DNA of 19,495 bases from Chitinophagaceae bacterium (GCA_947489175.1 CANLED010000009.1:1-19495); one strand, 5' to 3'. Counted from the first letter of the stretch, positions 9,375 through 17,351 are shown. A program made the numbers and translations. Notes: generated by a model not told the origin, from the sequence alone.

Positions 9375-10346
9375 ATGGTAAAAACTTTTATAAGGGATCT
9401 TTCAGAAAGCGGCAAAAATATTGTGCAGCCAGACAAAGTTCATGGCAAGTCAGAAAGAACGAAGGCGCTATTTGCAGTAGCCCTTGTTTGCATCCTTTGG
9501 GGCACAACTTGGCTTGCATCTAAAATTGGGGTGAAACACATGCCAGCGTTGCAGTTGTCTGGACTAAGGCATTTTATAGGAGGAGCGATATATGTTGTTT
9601 TTTTTATTGCAAAAAAAATTCCAATCCCAACAAAAAAACAATTCATCCGCATATTGTGGATGTCTGTGTTGATGTTTGTTATAAGCAATGGTTTCAGCGT
9701 GATTAGTGTCGTTTACATACCCAGTGGACTCGGAGCGGTAATTGGCGCGATGACACCTTTATGGCTGGTTATTTTTAGTTTAATTACAATTAGGGGAACC
9801 ATCTTCAACGCAACAACCTTAATTGGCATGATTTTGGGATTTGGTGGAATCATCGTTGTTTTTTATGACTATTTGGAGGAAATGACGGGGTCTGACTTTC
9901 CCCTTGGTATTTTCTTTGGCGTGGTAGCAAGCATGACATGGGCAGTTGGCACTTTATTAACAGCTAAGCATTCGAAAGACATGGATCCTTATGTTTCACT
10001 GGGTTGGCAAATGTTGGTTAGTGGTGTTATCCTTACTGGATTATCTTATGCTACAGGGCAACATAAAGATGTGTTTACCATTTCACCCGAAGGGTGGTAT
10101 GCTATTTTGTATTTGGTGATGGTGGGTTCAATAATAGCATTTACGGCCTTTGTTTATGCACTAAAAAGATTGCCGGCTGCACAAGTTTCTGTACACTCCT
10201 ATATAAACCCAATAGTGGCCATATTAATAGGGTATTCAATGCTCAACGAAAAACTTACAAAATTTGTCGTAATAGGCACACTTGTAACATTAGTGGGTGT
10301 TTACCTAGTGAATACAGGATTCAAGCGGAAGATTTTAAATCATTAA
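9375..10346 (+). CDS. EamA-family (DMT superfamily) transporter
   Basis: Predicted inner-membrane drug/metabolite transporter with two EamA repeats and about ten helices; 323 residues. After a polar 30-residue N-terminal tail, the first helix carries the family's WGTTWLASKIG signature. The second repeat restarts around 'GIFFGVVASMTWAVGTLLTAK', and the C-terminal half ends with YINPIVAILIGY and a short basic tail. The ATG at 9375 is the first in frame; another ATG at 9442 is in a different frame. It follows purH by 26 bases, so read-through from the comEC-purH transcript is likely. The stretch to the convergent lutB (52 bases) shows no clear hairpin terminator. Substrate unknown; family members export amino acids, sugars or other metabolites. 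A second, only distantly similar EamA protein lies at 17352. Confidence 0.88.
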   Translation: MVKTFIRDLSESGKNIVQPDKVHGKSERTKALFAVALVCILWGTTWLASKIGVKHMPALQLSGLRHFIGGAIYVVFFIAKKIPIPTKKQFIRILWMSVLMFVISNGFSVISVVYIPSGLGAVIGAMTPLWLVIFSLITIRGTIFNATTLIGMILGFGGIIVVFYDYLEEMTGSDFPLGIFFGVVASMTWAVGTLLTAKHSKDMDPYVSLGWQMLVSGVILTGLSYATGQHKDVFTISPEGWYAILYLVMVGSIIAFTAFVYALKRLPAAQVSVHSYINPIVAILIGYSMLNEKLTKFVVIGTLVTLVGVYLVNTGFKRKILNH

Positions 10347-10398
10347 AAAATAAAGCCAGCTTAAACCCACTGTAACAACATTCAAACTGACTAAGGCA

Positions 10399-11775
10399 TT
10401 ACTTTTTATGACTTTCTAAACAAAGCTGGTTGAAGGTTTTTTCGGGAAACACCAAATCAGCTCGTTTGCCTGCCCATCCCTTGAATACTTTGTTAATCAT
10501 CCAATTTTTCAGTTTACGGTTGCCCAAATTCATTAATTTTCTGTGCAACATTCCCTGCTGCCAAACTGTCCAGGCAATTTTTTCAAACATATTACCAGCA
10601 CCAGTTTTTACCGCTTCTCTCCTATTGTGAAGCAGCAATTCATGAAGATTGATTTTCACGGCGCAAACCTCTGTACAATTTCCACACAATGAAGATGCAT
10701 TGCTCAAATGATTCCATTCAGGCAATCCCTTTAGGTTTGGCGTAATAACACTTCCAATCGGACCGCTATACGTTGTTCCATAGCTATGGCCTCCAATATT
10801 TTTATAGACAGGACAAGCATTTAAACAAGCGCCACACCGAATGCAATAAAGGCTTTCTCTTGAAACAGGATCTTGCATGATGGATGTTCTACCATTATCC
10901 AATAAAATCACATACATCTCTTCCGGTCCATCTAGCTCATCCTGCTGCCTTGGACCGCTAAAAATTGAATTATAAACCGTAAGTTGTTGCCCGGTTCCAT
11001 AAGAAGCAAGCAATGGCCAAAACAATGCTAAATCAGTTAAAGAAGGGATGATTTTTTCAATTCCAGTGATTACTATATGCGTTTTAGGCCAGGCTGCGCT
11101 AAGCCTTGCATTGCCTTCGTTTTCCGTAATGGCAATACTGCCGGTGTCTGCAATGATAAAATTGGCACCTGTAATGCCTACTTGAGCTTTCGTATATTTG
11201 TCCCTCATTATATCCCTTGCAACCAAAGTTAACTGCGTAGGGGTTAGGTCTAAGGAAGTATGAAGATGCTCATTAAAAACCTTGGCCACATCTTCCTTGC
11301 TTTTGTGCATGGCAGGGGTTACGATATGATAAGGCGGTTCTCCATCTAATTGCTGAATGTATTCACCAAGATCGGTTTCAATACTTTCAATTTGATTTTT
11401 TTCAAGAAATTCATTCAAATGAATTTCTTCTGTAACCATGCTCTTGCTTTTAACAACAGTAGAGCAAGATTTCTCTTTACATATTTTCAATACAGCTTCA
11501 CAAGCTTGTTCAACGGTTTCAGCCCAAATAACTTTTGCACCTCTTTTGAGGATATTTTTTTCAAAATTTTCAAGATTTGTATCCAAATTTTCTATGGCAT
11601 TCCACTTGATATTTTTGGCGGTTTCTCTGGCAAAATGAACATCTTCAAACTGACTTTTACCAACAGGAACTACGGCGTTGTATTTACCAATATTATAATT
11701 GATTGTACGGCGGTGTTTTAGGTCCGAAGCCTTCAAAGAACTCTTTTCCTTGAATACCGTTTCATTGGTTGACAT
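10399..11775 (-). CDS. lutB: LutB-type iron-sulfur protein (lactate utilization family)
   Basis: Predicted cytoplasmic iron-sulfur electron-transfer protein of the LutB/YkgF family. In LutABC systems it helps oxidise L-lactate to pyruvate. 458 residues. The N-terminal LUD domain (about 70-300) includes KSMVTEEIHL (111-120) and GITGANFIIADTGSIAITEN (200-219). A ferredoxin-like region follows with C311, C314, C317 and C321 (CIRCGACLNAC) and a second cluster motif C364, C367, C371 (CGNCTEVCAV). The proline that normally follows the third cysteine of the second motif is alanine here. The C-terminal LutB-specific tail (about 380-458) is basic and aromatic. Its start lies 8 bases after the stop of the DUF3109 gene, so the two are surely co-transcribed. 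No lutA or lutC is visible in the window, so an actual role in lactate oxidation is an inference. Confidence 0.9.
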   Translation of the reverse strand: MSTNETVFKEKSSLKASDLKHRRTINYNIGKYNAVVPVGKSQFEDVHFARETAKNIKWNAIENLDTNLENFEKNILKRGAKVIWAETVEQACEAVLKICKEKSCSTVVKSKSMVTEEIHLNEFLEKNQIESIETDLGEYIQQLDGEPPYHIVTPAMHKSKEDVAKVFNEHLHTSLDLTPTQLTLVARDIMRDKYTKAQVGITGANFIIADTGSIAITENEGNARLSAAWPKTHIVITGIEKIIPSLTDLALFWPLLASYGTGQQLTVYNSIFSGPRQQDELDGPEEMYVILLDNGRTSIMQDPVSRESLYCIRCGACLNACPVYKNIGGHSYGTTYSGPIGSVITPNLKGLPEWNHLSNASSLCGNCTEVCAVKINLHELLLHNRREAVKTGAGNMFEKIAWTVWQQGMLHRKLMNLGNRKLKNWMINKVFKGWAGKRADLVFPEKTFNQLCLESHKK

Positions 11776-11783
11776 AAGTGATG

Positions 11784-12389
11784 TTATTTATTGTTTTGAG
11801 GATCTTTACCAATAGAATAAAAATCTTTTGCTATGTTGTCCAAAGCTTCATAAAAATCTTGCCCATAAGCACGCACAATTGGTTCCTTTAAAAACTTGTA
11901 AACAGGAACTTGAAGCTCTTTACCAAGAGAGCATGCAGGGCTGCACATATCTTCCCTTGGTTCGTAATTGAGCATTATGTTATTAGAATACTTGCTGACG
12001 CTAGGTTTGATCGGATAAAGGTGGCAAGAAATGGGTTTTTTCCAAGTTATTTGTCCCTTGTTATATGCCTCTTCAAACACACATTTAATTACCCCAAGTT
12101 TGTCTTTATTGCCGTAAGCACAAATCTTGTCATTCACAGTAGGGGTAACCCATCCAAACTCCCTATCGTATCTGTAAAGTCCATTTTTTTCTACTTCCTT
12201 GATCCCTTCTTTTGTCATCAACGACTGAACTACTTCATAACTTTTATTCACTTCATCAAGTTCTTTATCAGACAAAGGTGCGCCTGCATCTCCATCTTCG
12301 CAACAACCACCTTTGCATTTACTCAGGTTACACACAAAAGCTGCTTCTACGATATCATCACTTACTAAAATATTGTCAATTACGATCAA
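11784..12389 (-). CDS. DUF3109 cysteine-rich protein (TTG start)
   Basis: Conserved cytoplasmic protein of unknown function, 201 residues, matching the DUF3109 family widespread in Bacteroidota. It has nine cysteines at about 20, 25, 29, 30, 90, 103, 122, 149 and 153. They include the hallmark FVCNLSKCKGGCC (18-30), the CHLYPIK segment near 122 and MCSPAC near 148-153. The spacing suggests metal or iron-sulfur binding (inference). The start must be TTG at 12387-12389. An in-frame stop lies four codons upstream, no ATG or GTG follows before the conserved core, and the family begins with this same 'I.ID..LVS.D' segment. It is the first gene of a two-gene unit with lutB. The pairing of two cysteine-rich proteins suggests a shared redox or cluster-related job. 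Confidence 0.88.
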   Translation of the reverse strand: MIVIDNILVSDDIVEAAFVCNLSKCKGGCCEDGDAGAPLSDKELDEVNKSYEVVQSLMTKEGIKEVEKNGLYRYDREFGWVTPTVNDKICAYGNKDKLGVIKCVFEEAYNKGQITWKKPISCHLYPIKPSVSKYSNNIMLNYEPREDMCSPACSLGKELQVPVYKFLKEPIVRAYGQDFYEALDNIAKDFYSIGKDPQNNK

Positions 12390-12403
12390 AGTATGTCTTT
12401 ATG

Positions 12404-12411
12404 CAAAAATA
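12404..12411 (-). promoter_or_regulatory. Candidate -7 box for DUF3109-lutB unit
   Basis: The minus strand reads TATTTTTG, an exact TAnnTTTG match ending 15 bases before the TTG start of the DUF3109 gene. This would give a very short leader. No convincing -33 TTG at the expected spacing. Confidence 0.35.
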
Positions 12412-12451
12412 GGACAATATTCAAATCGTGAAGAGAGAACTTATCAAGGAA

Positions 12452-13189
12452 CTATAAACTCATCATTTCTTTGAAACGAACTGCCTGGCGTCTTGAAATT
12501 TCAATTTTCTCTCCACCTTTTATTTCAAGCAATAAACCACCATTAAAGAAAGGTTCAACTTTTTCAATCATTCTAAGATTCACAATATGTTTTCTGTTGG
12601 CCCTAAAAAATGTTCGTTGATCCAATCTTTCCTCTAATGAATTCAGTGATTTAAGGATTAGAGGGCGGTTAGAACCGAAAAATACACGGGCGTAATTTCC
12701 TACAGATTCAAACAACCTGATTTCTGAAAGTTTTACAAACCAACATTTTTCACCATCTTTTACAAAAACCTGGTCGTTTTCACCCAGGAAACTTCTTGCT
12801 TCAAATTTTCCATCTTCAGTTAACTGTTCTTTTTCATCAGCTAGGATTAATTTTTGTACTGCGTCAGACAACCGTTGGGGATCTATTGGTTTCAACAAAT
12901 AATCCAATGCATTTACTTCAAATGCTTTCAGTGCAAATTCATCGTGTGCTGTGGTGAAAATAACATAAGGTAACCTATCCAACTCTTCCAACAATTCAAA
13001 ACCTGTTTTGCCAGGCATTTGAATATCAAGAAAAATCAAGTCAGGATTGAGCTCTCCAATTAACTTTTTCGCATCATCAGCATTTACTGCCTCGCCAATC
13101 ACTTCGATTTCAGCATATTCCAAGAGCATCTTTTTTAGCTCATTCCTAGCAAGCCTTTCATCGTCTATAACAATTGCTGTTTTTTTCAT
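12452..13189 (-). CDS. LytTR-family DNA-binding response regulator
   Basis: Response regulator of the LytR/AlgR type, 245 residues. The receiver domain (1-120) has the acidic pair D9-D10, the phospho-acceptor D55 in IFLDIQMPG, T80 in FTTAHDEFA, and K100 in YLLKPI. The LytTR DNA-binding domain (about 135-245) has the conserved sequence of strands, including LFESVGNYARV, FFRANRKHIVNL and ISRRQAVRFKEMM. Such domains bind pairs of short direct repeats about two helical turns apart. It lies 10 bases after its cognate kinase and is the second gene of the pair. A direct repeat of the expected geometry lies upstream of the kinase gene (14298-14328), so autoregulation is plausible. Targets are otherwise unknown; in Bacteroidota these pairs regulate varied functions. 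Confidence 0.95.
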   Translation of the reverse strand: MKKTAIVIDDERLARNELKKMLLEYAEIEVIGEAVNADDAKKLIGELNPDLIFLDIQMPGKTGFELLEELDRLPYVIFTTAHDEFALKAFEVNALDYLLKPIDPQRLSDAVQKLILADEKEQLTEDGKFEARSFLGENDQVFVKDGEKCWFVKLSEIRLFESVGNYARVFFGSNRPLILKSLNSLEERLDQRTFFRANRKHIVNLRMIEKVEPFFNGGLLLEIKGGEKIEISRRQAVRFKEMMSL

Positions 13190-13199
13190 GTTAGCTTTT

Positions 13200-14249
13200 T
13201 TATATTTGGGGAATTATCACTTTAGCTTCAACAATTGAATCTTCTTTTTCAAAAATGCTAAAACTTGCTGATGCGCCAAAAATCAATCTCAGCCTGCTTT
13301 CTGTGCTTTGAATGCCAAATCCCTCCAGGTTTAACCGAGATTCAAAGTGACCAGTATTTTGCACTACCAAGCTAAAAAACCCATTTTCTTCTTTGGAAAT
13401 GATTTTAACCACCCCACCCTCAACCAACTTGCTAATGCCATGTTTGATGGCATTTTCAACCAACATCTGCAACATCATGGGAGGAATTACATTATCTAGT
13501 GTTTCATCATCAATCTCATAAATAACAGAAAGCCTGTCCTCAAACCTAATCTGCTCAAGTGCTAAGTAATCTTGAACAATATTGAGCTCTTTTTCAAGAG
13601 AAATGGTTTCCTGCTGATCAGTTAACATACTGCTTCTAAGAATATTGCTCAACGCAGTAACTGCATGCCTTGCGCGTTCAGGATTTTCATCTATCAATGC
13701 ACGGATACTGTTTAATGCATTGAAAATAAAATGTGGGTTGATATGGGATTTGATGGTTTTTAATTCGAGCGATTTAACCAATGTTTCTAGCTTAAGGGTG
13801 TCAACCTGCTGCTGCCTGGTTTCGGTTATATAATGATAGATGAAATAGATACAATTCCAAATAAACAGGTAGATAAATGAATAGAATGAATTCGCAATAA
13901 CTTGTTGTGACATCGCTAATTTTAATTCTTCCTTGTATTCTAGTCCAGCCATTATGATAATCTGGGCTTCAATGAAACCTATGGTGAGGGCAAACACGAG
14001 TGAAATCAAAATAAATCCGATAATTTGATAGGCCAATGGTTTTGAAAGCAAGGCAATTCGTTTCACCAAGGTTCTCATTAAGTGCGACATCAGAAAACCG
14101 ATGCCTACAAAAATGATTAATCGGTTTATATATACATGATCAATTTGACTGAAGGTTACAGCAAAAAAGGTATTGATTGAGATGAATGTACCCCAACCCA
14201 AGAGTTGAAAAAGCCAATATTTAGAAATAAATTTAAATTGAAAATTCAT
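13200..14249 (-). CDS. LytS-type sensor histidine kinase (His_kinase/HATPase)
   Basis: Membrane sensor kinase of the LytS/YpdA group, 349 residues, partner of the LytTR regulator 10 bases downstream. The N-terminal half has four predicted membrane segments (about 12-33, 39-57, 73-100 and 121-141) with short loops and no recognisable extracellular sensor domain. A short linker leads to the His_kinase domain with SHINPHFIFNALN (168-180), H173 being the likely phosphorylation site. The ATP-binding part has MLQMLVENAIKHG (259-271, N266 in the N-box) and GFGIQSTESRLRLIFG (310-325) as the G-box region. The ATG start at 14247-14249 is the only methionine before the second helix. A TAGCTTTG box ends just 8 bases upstream, implying a leaderless or nearly leaderless transcript. 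The signal sensed is unknown. Confidence 0.93.
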   Translation of the reverse strand: MNFQFKFISKYWLFQLLGWGTFISINTFFAVTFSQIDHVYINRLIIFVGIGFLMSHLMRTLVKRIALLSKPLAYQIIGFILISLVFALTIGFIEAQIIIMAGLEYKEELKLAMSQQVIANSFYSFIYLFIWNCIYFIYHYITETRQQQVDTLKLETLVKSLELKTIKSHINPHFIFNALNSIRALIDENPERARHAVTALSNILRSSMLTDQQETISLEKELNIVQDYLALEQIRFEDRLSVIYEIDDETLDNVIPPMMLQMLVENAIKHGISKLVEGGVVKIISKEENGFFSLVVQNTGHFESRLNLEGFGIQSTESRLRLIFGASASFSIFEKEDSIVEAKVIIPQI

Positions 14250-14256
14250 GTTGTTT

Positions 14257-14264
14257 CAAAGCTA
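14257..14264 (-). promoter_or_regulatory. Candidate -7 box for kinase-regulator operon
   Basis: The minus strand reads TAGCTTTG (exact TAnnTTTG), ending 8 bases before the kinase ATG. The direct repeats at 14298-14328 would sit roughly 45-75 bases upstream of the transcription start, a normal activator position. The same octamer precedes frr. Confidence 0.4.
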
Positions 14265-14297
14265 TACAATGAACTCAAATAATGAAACATTATTTTA

Positions 14298-14328
14298 CAA
14301 ATGGCTTTGTTGTGTGGCAAATGGCATT
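14298..14328 (-). promoter_or_regulatory. Candidate LytTR-regulator binding site (direct repeat)
   Basis: CAAATGGCnTT occurs twice, at 14298-14308 and 14318-14328, start to start exactly 20 bases. Read towards the kinase gene, each unit is AAnGCCATTTG. LytTR regulators generally recognise two short direct repeats on one helix face separated by about 10-13 bases. The core here (8 bases, 12-base spacer) fits, and its sequence recalls the GGCATTTCAT repeats I remember for E. coli YpdB. The link to the neighbouring regulator is inferred from position and geometry. Confidence 0.5.
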
Positions 14329-14485
14329 CATTGAAATTATTGCACACAAAAAAATCAAAAAATTAGGGAGAAAGTGAAAGGTATAATGAGAATCAAAGAA
14401 ATCAACCCAAGTAAAAAAAGAAAGTAAAAAGGGCTACTTTTTGTTTTTCTTAGCCTTTGAAAAAATATTACCTTTATATTCCAAG

Positions 14486-14495
14486 TTTTTTTTTT
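14486..14495 (+). repeat. Run of ten T upstream of dxs
   Basis: A T10 homopolymer lies 67 bases before the dxs ATG. Tracts of this length can slip during replication and can alter promoter spacing, but a plain AT-rich promoter tract is the simpler reading. Confidence 0.6.
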
Positions 14496-14562
14496 ACGAA
14501 CTAAATTTATGAACTGTTGTTTAGTACTTTTAAGCAACCTTATAACAAACTGAATCATAGCC

Positions 14563-16488
14563 ATGCAGATACAAGCAGGAGAAATATTAAAAAAAATCGA
14601 CTCACCCGATGACCTAAAAAAATTAGGGAAGGATGATTTATACAAAGTCTGCGACGAGCTCCGTCAATACATCATTGATGTGGTAAGTGTGCATGGCGGG
14701 CATTTTGCAGCCAGCTTAGGTGTGGTTGAATTGAGCGTAGCCCTGCATTATGTTTACAATACACCCTACGACCAGTTGGTCTGGGATGTAGGACATCAGG
14801 CTTACGGACATAAAATCTTAACAGGCAGAAGAGATAATTTTCATACCAATAGGAAATATGGTGGATTAAGCGGATTTCCAAAAAGAGCTGAAAGCGAATA
14901 TGATACTTTTGGTGTGGGACATTCATCCACATCAATTTCTGCAGCCCTCGGCATGGCCATTGCCGCTAAATACAAAGGAGAATCAGATAAAAAATCAGTT
15001 GCTGTAATTGGAGATGGGTCTATGACAGCAGGAATGGCTTTCGAGGCAATGAACCATGCAGGTGTTGCGGATGCTGATGTGCTGGTAATCTTGAACGACA
15101 ATTGCATGAGCATCGATCCTAATGTTGGAGCACTAAAGGAGTACCTTACAGACATTTCAACATCCCATACATACAATAAATTAAAAGATGAAATCTGGAA
15201 TACCCTCGGTAAGTTACCAAGGGGAGGAAACTTTACCAGAAAAATTGCCAGCAAATTAGAGCACAGCATCAAAGGGTTTATCAATAAAAGAAGCAATTTG
15301 TTTGAGTCTATGCAAATGAGGTATTTTGGCCCGATTGACGGTCATAATATTACCAAGCTTGTGGACACATTGAAAGACCTTCGTGATATACCTGGGCCAA
15401 AGCTTTTGCACATTATTACCACAAAAGGAAAGGGTTATTCCTTGGCAGAAAAAGACCAAACAAAATGGCATGCCCCAGGATTGTTTGATAAATTAACAGG
15501 TGAAATCTACAAGAAAACCTACGATACTCCTCAGCCTCCAAAATACCAAGATGTTTTTGGAAAGACATTGATTGAACTAGCTGAGAAGAATGATAAGATA
15601 TTCGGAATAACGCCAGCGATGCCATCAGGTTCGTCTCTAAAATTCATGATGGATGCGATGCCACACAGGGCTATTGACGTAGGCATTTGCGAGCAACACG
15701 CTGTTACGCTGAGTGCAGGAATGGCCACGCAAGGATTAAAGGTTTTCTGCAATATTTATTCATCATTTATGCAACGCGCTTATGATCAAGTTGTGCATGA
15801 TGTTGCAATACAGAATCTGCCTGTTGTTTTTTGTTTAGACAGAGCAGGACTTGTCGGTGATGACGGTGCTACGCATCATGGAGCCTACGACATTGCTTAT
15901 ATGCGTTGCATTCCAAATATGATTATTAGCTCTCCAATGAATGAATCAGAGCTGAGAAATCTTATGTTTACATCACAATTAGAAAAAACCAATCAACCAT
16001 TTGTAATAAGATACCCTAGAGGTGAGGGAATGATGCCGGCATGGCAAACAGAAATGCAAGAAATTATTGTAGGAAAAGGTAGAAAATTGAAAAGCGGTAG
16101 AGACATAGCCATACTTTCTTTTGGCCATCCAGGAAATTTTGCCTCTCAAGCCATTAGGAATTTAAAGGCCGATGGAATAGACCCAGCTCATTATGACATG
16201 CGGTTTGCCAAACCGTTAGATGAAGAAATGCTTCATGAGGTATTTTCCAATTATCAAAAAATAATAACTGTTGAAGATGGAACGGTTGTTGGTGGTATTG
16301 GTTCTGCGATTTTGGAATTTATGTCACAACACGGGTATCATGCAACAGTTAAGATACTCGGTATTCCAGATAGGATTGTTGAACATGGTTCTCAAAAAGA
16401 ACTGCACCACGAATGCCACTATGATGCTGAATCCATTGTAGAGACAGCCAGGGAAATGATGAAAGACAGTGTTAATATCATGCAATAA
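14563..16488 (+). CDS. dxs: 1-deoxy-D-xylulose-5-phosphate synthase
   Basis: Thiamine-diphosphate enzyme that condenses pyruvate with glyceraldehyde 3-phosphate to form DXP, the first step of the MEP isoprenoid pathway; cytosolic, 641 residues, normal length. The N-terminal TPP-binding domain has SVHGGHFAASLG (42-53, H47 equivalent to the conserved catalytic-site histidine), WDVGHQAYGHKILTGRR (74-90), and the TPP/Mg motif GDGSMTAG (150-157) running to NDN (178-180). The transketolase pyrimidine domain has FGITPAMPSGS (347-357) and the catalytic glutamate E377 in GICEQHAV, then DRAGLVGDDGATHHG (426-440). The C-terminal domain carries YPRGEG and EDGTVVGGIG. The ATG at 14563 gives the expected N-terminus. 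Its last 11 bases overlap the end of the convergent scpA. It appears monocistronic. Confidence 0.97.
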   Translation: MQIQAGEILKKIDSPDDLKKLGKDDLYKVCDELRQYIIDVVSVHGGHFAASLGVVELSVALHYVYNTPYDQLVWDVGHQAYGHKILTGRRDNFHTNRKYGGLSGFPKRAESEYDTFGVGHSSTSISAALGMAIAAKYKGESDKKSVAVIGDGSMTAGMAFEAMNHAGVADADVLVILNDNCMSIDPNVGALKEYLTDISTSHTYNKLKDEIWNTLGKLPRGGNFTRKIASKLEHSIKGFINKRSNLFESMQMRYFGPIDGHNITKLVDTLKDLRDIPGPKLLHIITTKGKGYSLAEKDQTKWHAPGLFDKLTGEIYKKTYDTPQPPKYQDVFGKTLIELAEKNDKIFGITPAMPSGSSLKFMMDAMPHRAIDVGICEQHAVTLSAGMATQGLKVFCNIYSSFMQRAYDQVVHDVAIQNLPVVFCLDRAGLVGDDGATHHGAYDIAYMRCIPNMIISSPMNESELRNLMFTSQLEKTNQPFVIRYPRGEGMMPAWQTEMQEIIVGKGRKLKSGRDIAILSFGHPGNFASQAIRNLKADGIDPAHYDMRFAKPLDEEMLHEVFSNYQKIITVEDGTVVGGIGSAILEFMSQHGYHATVKILGIPDRIVEHGSQKELHHECHYDAESIVETAREMMKDSVNIMQ

Positions 16489-17257
16489 TGCTTGTGGGTA
16501 GGTCATCGGGCCTACTCGCATTATATTCAATGATAAAATTATTACGTCCTTCGCCAATAATAATTCCAAGATAATTTTGTTGGATGAGCTCAAGAATTGT
16601 GAGAAAAAAGAAGATGGCTTGAAGCCTATCTTGACAAACATCAAAGAGTTTTTCGAATGACATTGTAGTTTCTGCTTTGCTCACATTCATTATATACTCC
16701 CGGCTTTCCTCCATAGTATAATTGTAACGATACACAACATGTTGAGGTTTGTTTTGTCTATCGTGGAGTTTTTGCATCACCCGCTCAAAGACCTTCATAA
16801 GTTTAAACAATGACACAGATTGTATTTCAGTGCCCTCAGAGGTAACTTCGCCAATGGACTGAAGCTCATTCTGAAGATTTCCCCGTTTAACCATAAAAAG
16901 CCGCTGCTGCTCAAGTTCGGCCAACTTCTGCGAAGCTTCTTTAAACTTTTTATATTCTAAAATCTTATCAATCAATTCCTTACGAGGATCAATTTCATTA
17001 CCCGATTGATCAATTTCTTTTCTTGGCAAAAGCATTTTAGCCTTGATGCGCATCAATGTTGATATAAACAAGATAAACTCACTACTTAATTCAATGTTGT
17101 CATTTTCAGACTGACGAATGAAATGGAGAAAATCGTCAATGATTTTTTTAATAGGGATATTATAAATATCCAATTCATCACGCTCAATGAAAAAAAGCAA
17201 TAGGTCGAAAGGACCTTCAAACTGAGGAAGTTTTATTTGATATGATACCGTATTCAA
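16478..17257 (-). CDS. scpA: Segregation and condensation protein A (TTG start)
   Basis: Kleisin subunit of the bacterial SMC-ScpAB condensin, which organises and segregates the chromosome; cytoplasmic, nucleoid-associated, 259 residues, normal length. The N-terminal SMC-neck-binding part has the family hallmark KLPQFEGPFDLLLFFIERDE (9-28), followed by IYNIPIKKIIDDFL. The middle has LLPRKEID near 75-82 and a glutamine/glutamate-rich linker. The C-terminal winged helix (about 195-255) ends IIIGEGRNNFIIEYN. The start must be TTG at 17255-17257: an in-frame TAA lies two codons upstream, and the conserved core begins only nine residues in, with no earlier ATG. No scpB is in the window. The 3' end overlaps dxs by 11 bases. 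A TAnnTTTG box lies 29 bases upstream. Confidence 0.95.
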   Translation of the reverse strand: MNTVSYQIKLPQFEGPFDLLLFFIERDELDIYNIPIKKIIDDFLHFIRQSENDNIELSSEFILFISTLMRIKAKMLLPRKEIDQSGNEIDPRKELIDKILEYKKFKEASQKLAELEQQRLFMVKRGNLQNELQSIGEVTSEGTEIQSVSLFKLMKVFERVMQKLHDRQNKPQHVVYRYNYTMEESREYIMNVSKAETTMSFEKLFDVCQDRLQAIFFFLTILELIQQNYLGIIIGEGRNNFIIEYNASRPDDLPTSIIA

Positions 17258-17285
17258 TGGTTATTTTTTGTGTGCTGAGTGTAGA

Positions 17286-17293
17286 CAAATATA
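17286..17293 (-). promoter_or_regulatory. Candidate -7 box for scpA
   Basis: The minus strand reads TATATTTG, an exact TAnnTTTG match ending 29 bases before the TTG start of scpA, which would give a leader of about 20-25 bases. No clear -33 TTG is seen. Confidence 0.35.
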
Positions 17294-17351
17294 TGGAATT
17301 GAACTAAATCTTGCTATTCCTATTTACATATTTTAACGACCTTTGACATCC

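Larger units (their letters stand above)
14250..14562. other. Intergenic region between divergent kinase and dxs genes
   Basis: 313 bases without a supported gene. The kinase-proximal part holds a TAGCTTTG box and a pair of CAAATGGC direct repeats. The dxs-proximal part holds a run of ten T bases (14486-14495) and several imperfect promoter-like boxes on the plus strand (for example TACTTTTTG near 14436 and TAAATTTA at 14502-14509), none with a matching -33 element. The short frame at 14355-14645 (-) overlaps dxs and has no recognisable protein features. Confidence 0.6.

Noticed and set aside
10347..10398. Possible terminator between the first EamA gene and lutB
   Set aside because: No stem of useful length followed by a T run could be found on either strand.
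11350..11721. 123-codon frame on the plus strand, rich in phenylalanine
   Set aside because: It is antisense to the lutB N-terminal domain; the composition reflects the complement of lysine- and glutamate-rich codons.
11910..12368. 152-codon frame on the plus strand
   Set aside because: It lies wholly opposite the well-supported DUF3109 gene and shows no recognisable protein features.
14357..14629. Repeated AAAAAATTAGGGA upstream of and inside the start of dxs
   Set aside because: The second copy encodes KKLGK in the dxs protein and the sequence is AT-rich; most likely chance.
14841..15296. 151-codon frame on the minus strand
   Set aside because: It is a shadow of dxs, whose protein is unambiguous.
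17343..17345. TTG as the start of the second EamA gene
   Set aside because: An ATG three codons later gives the usual short lead into helix 1.
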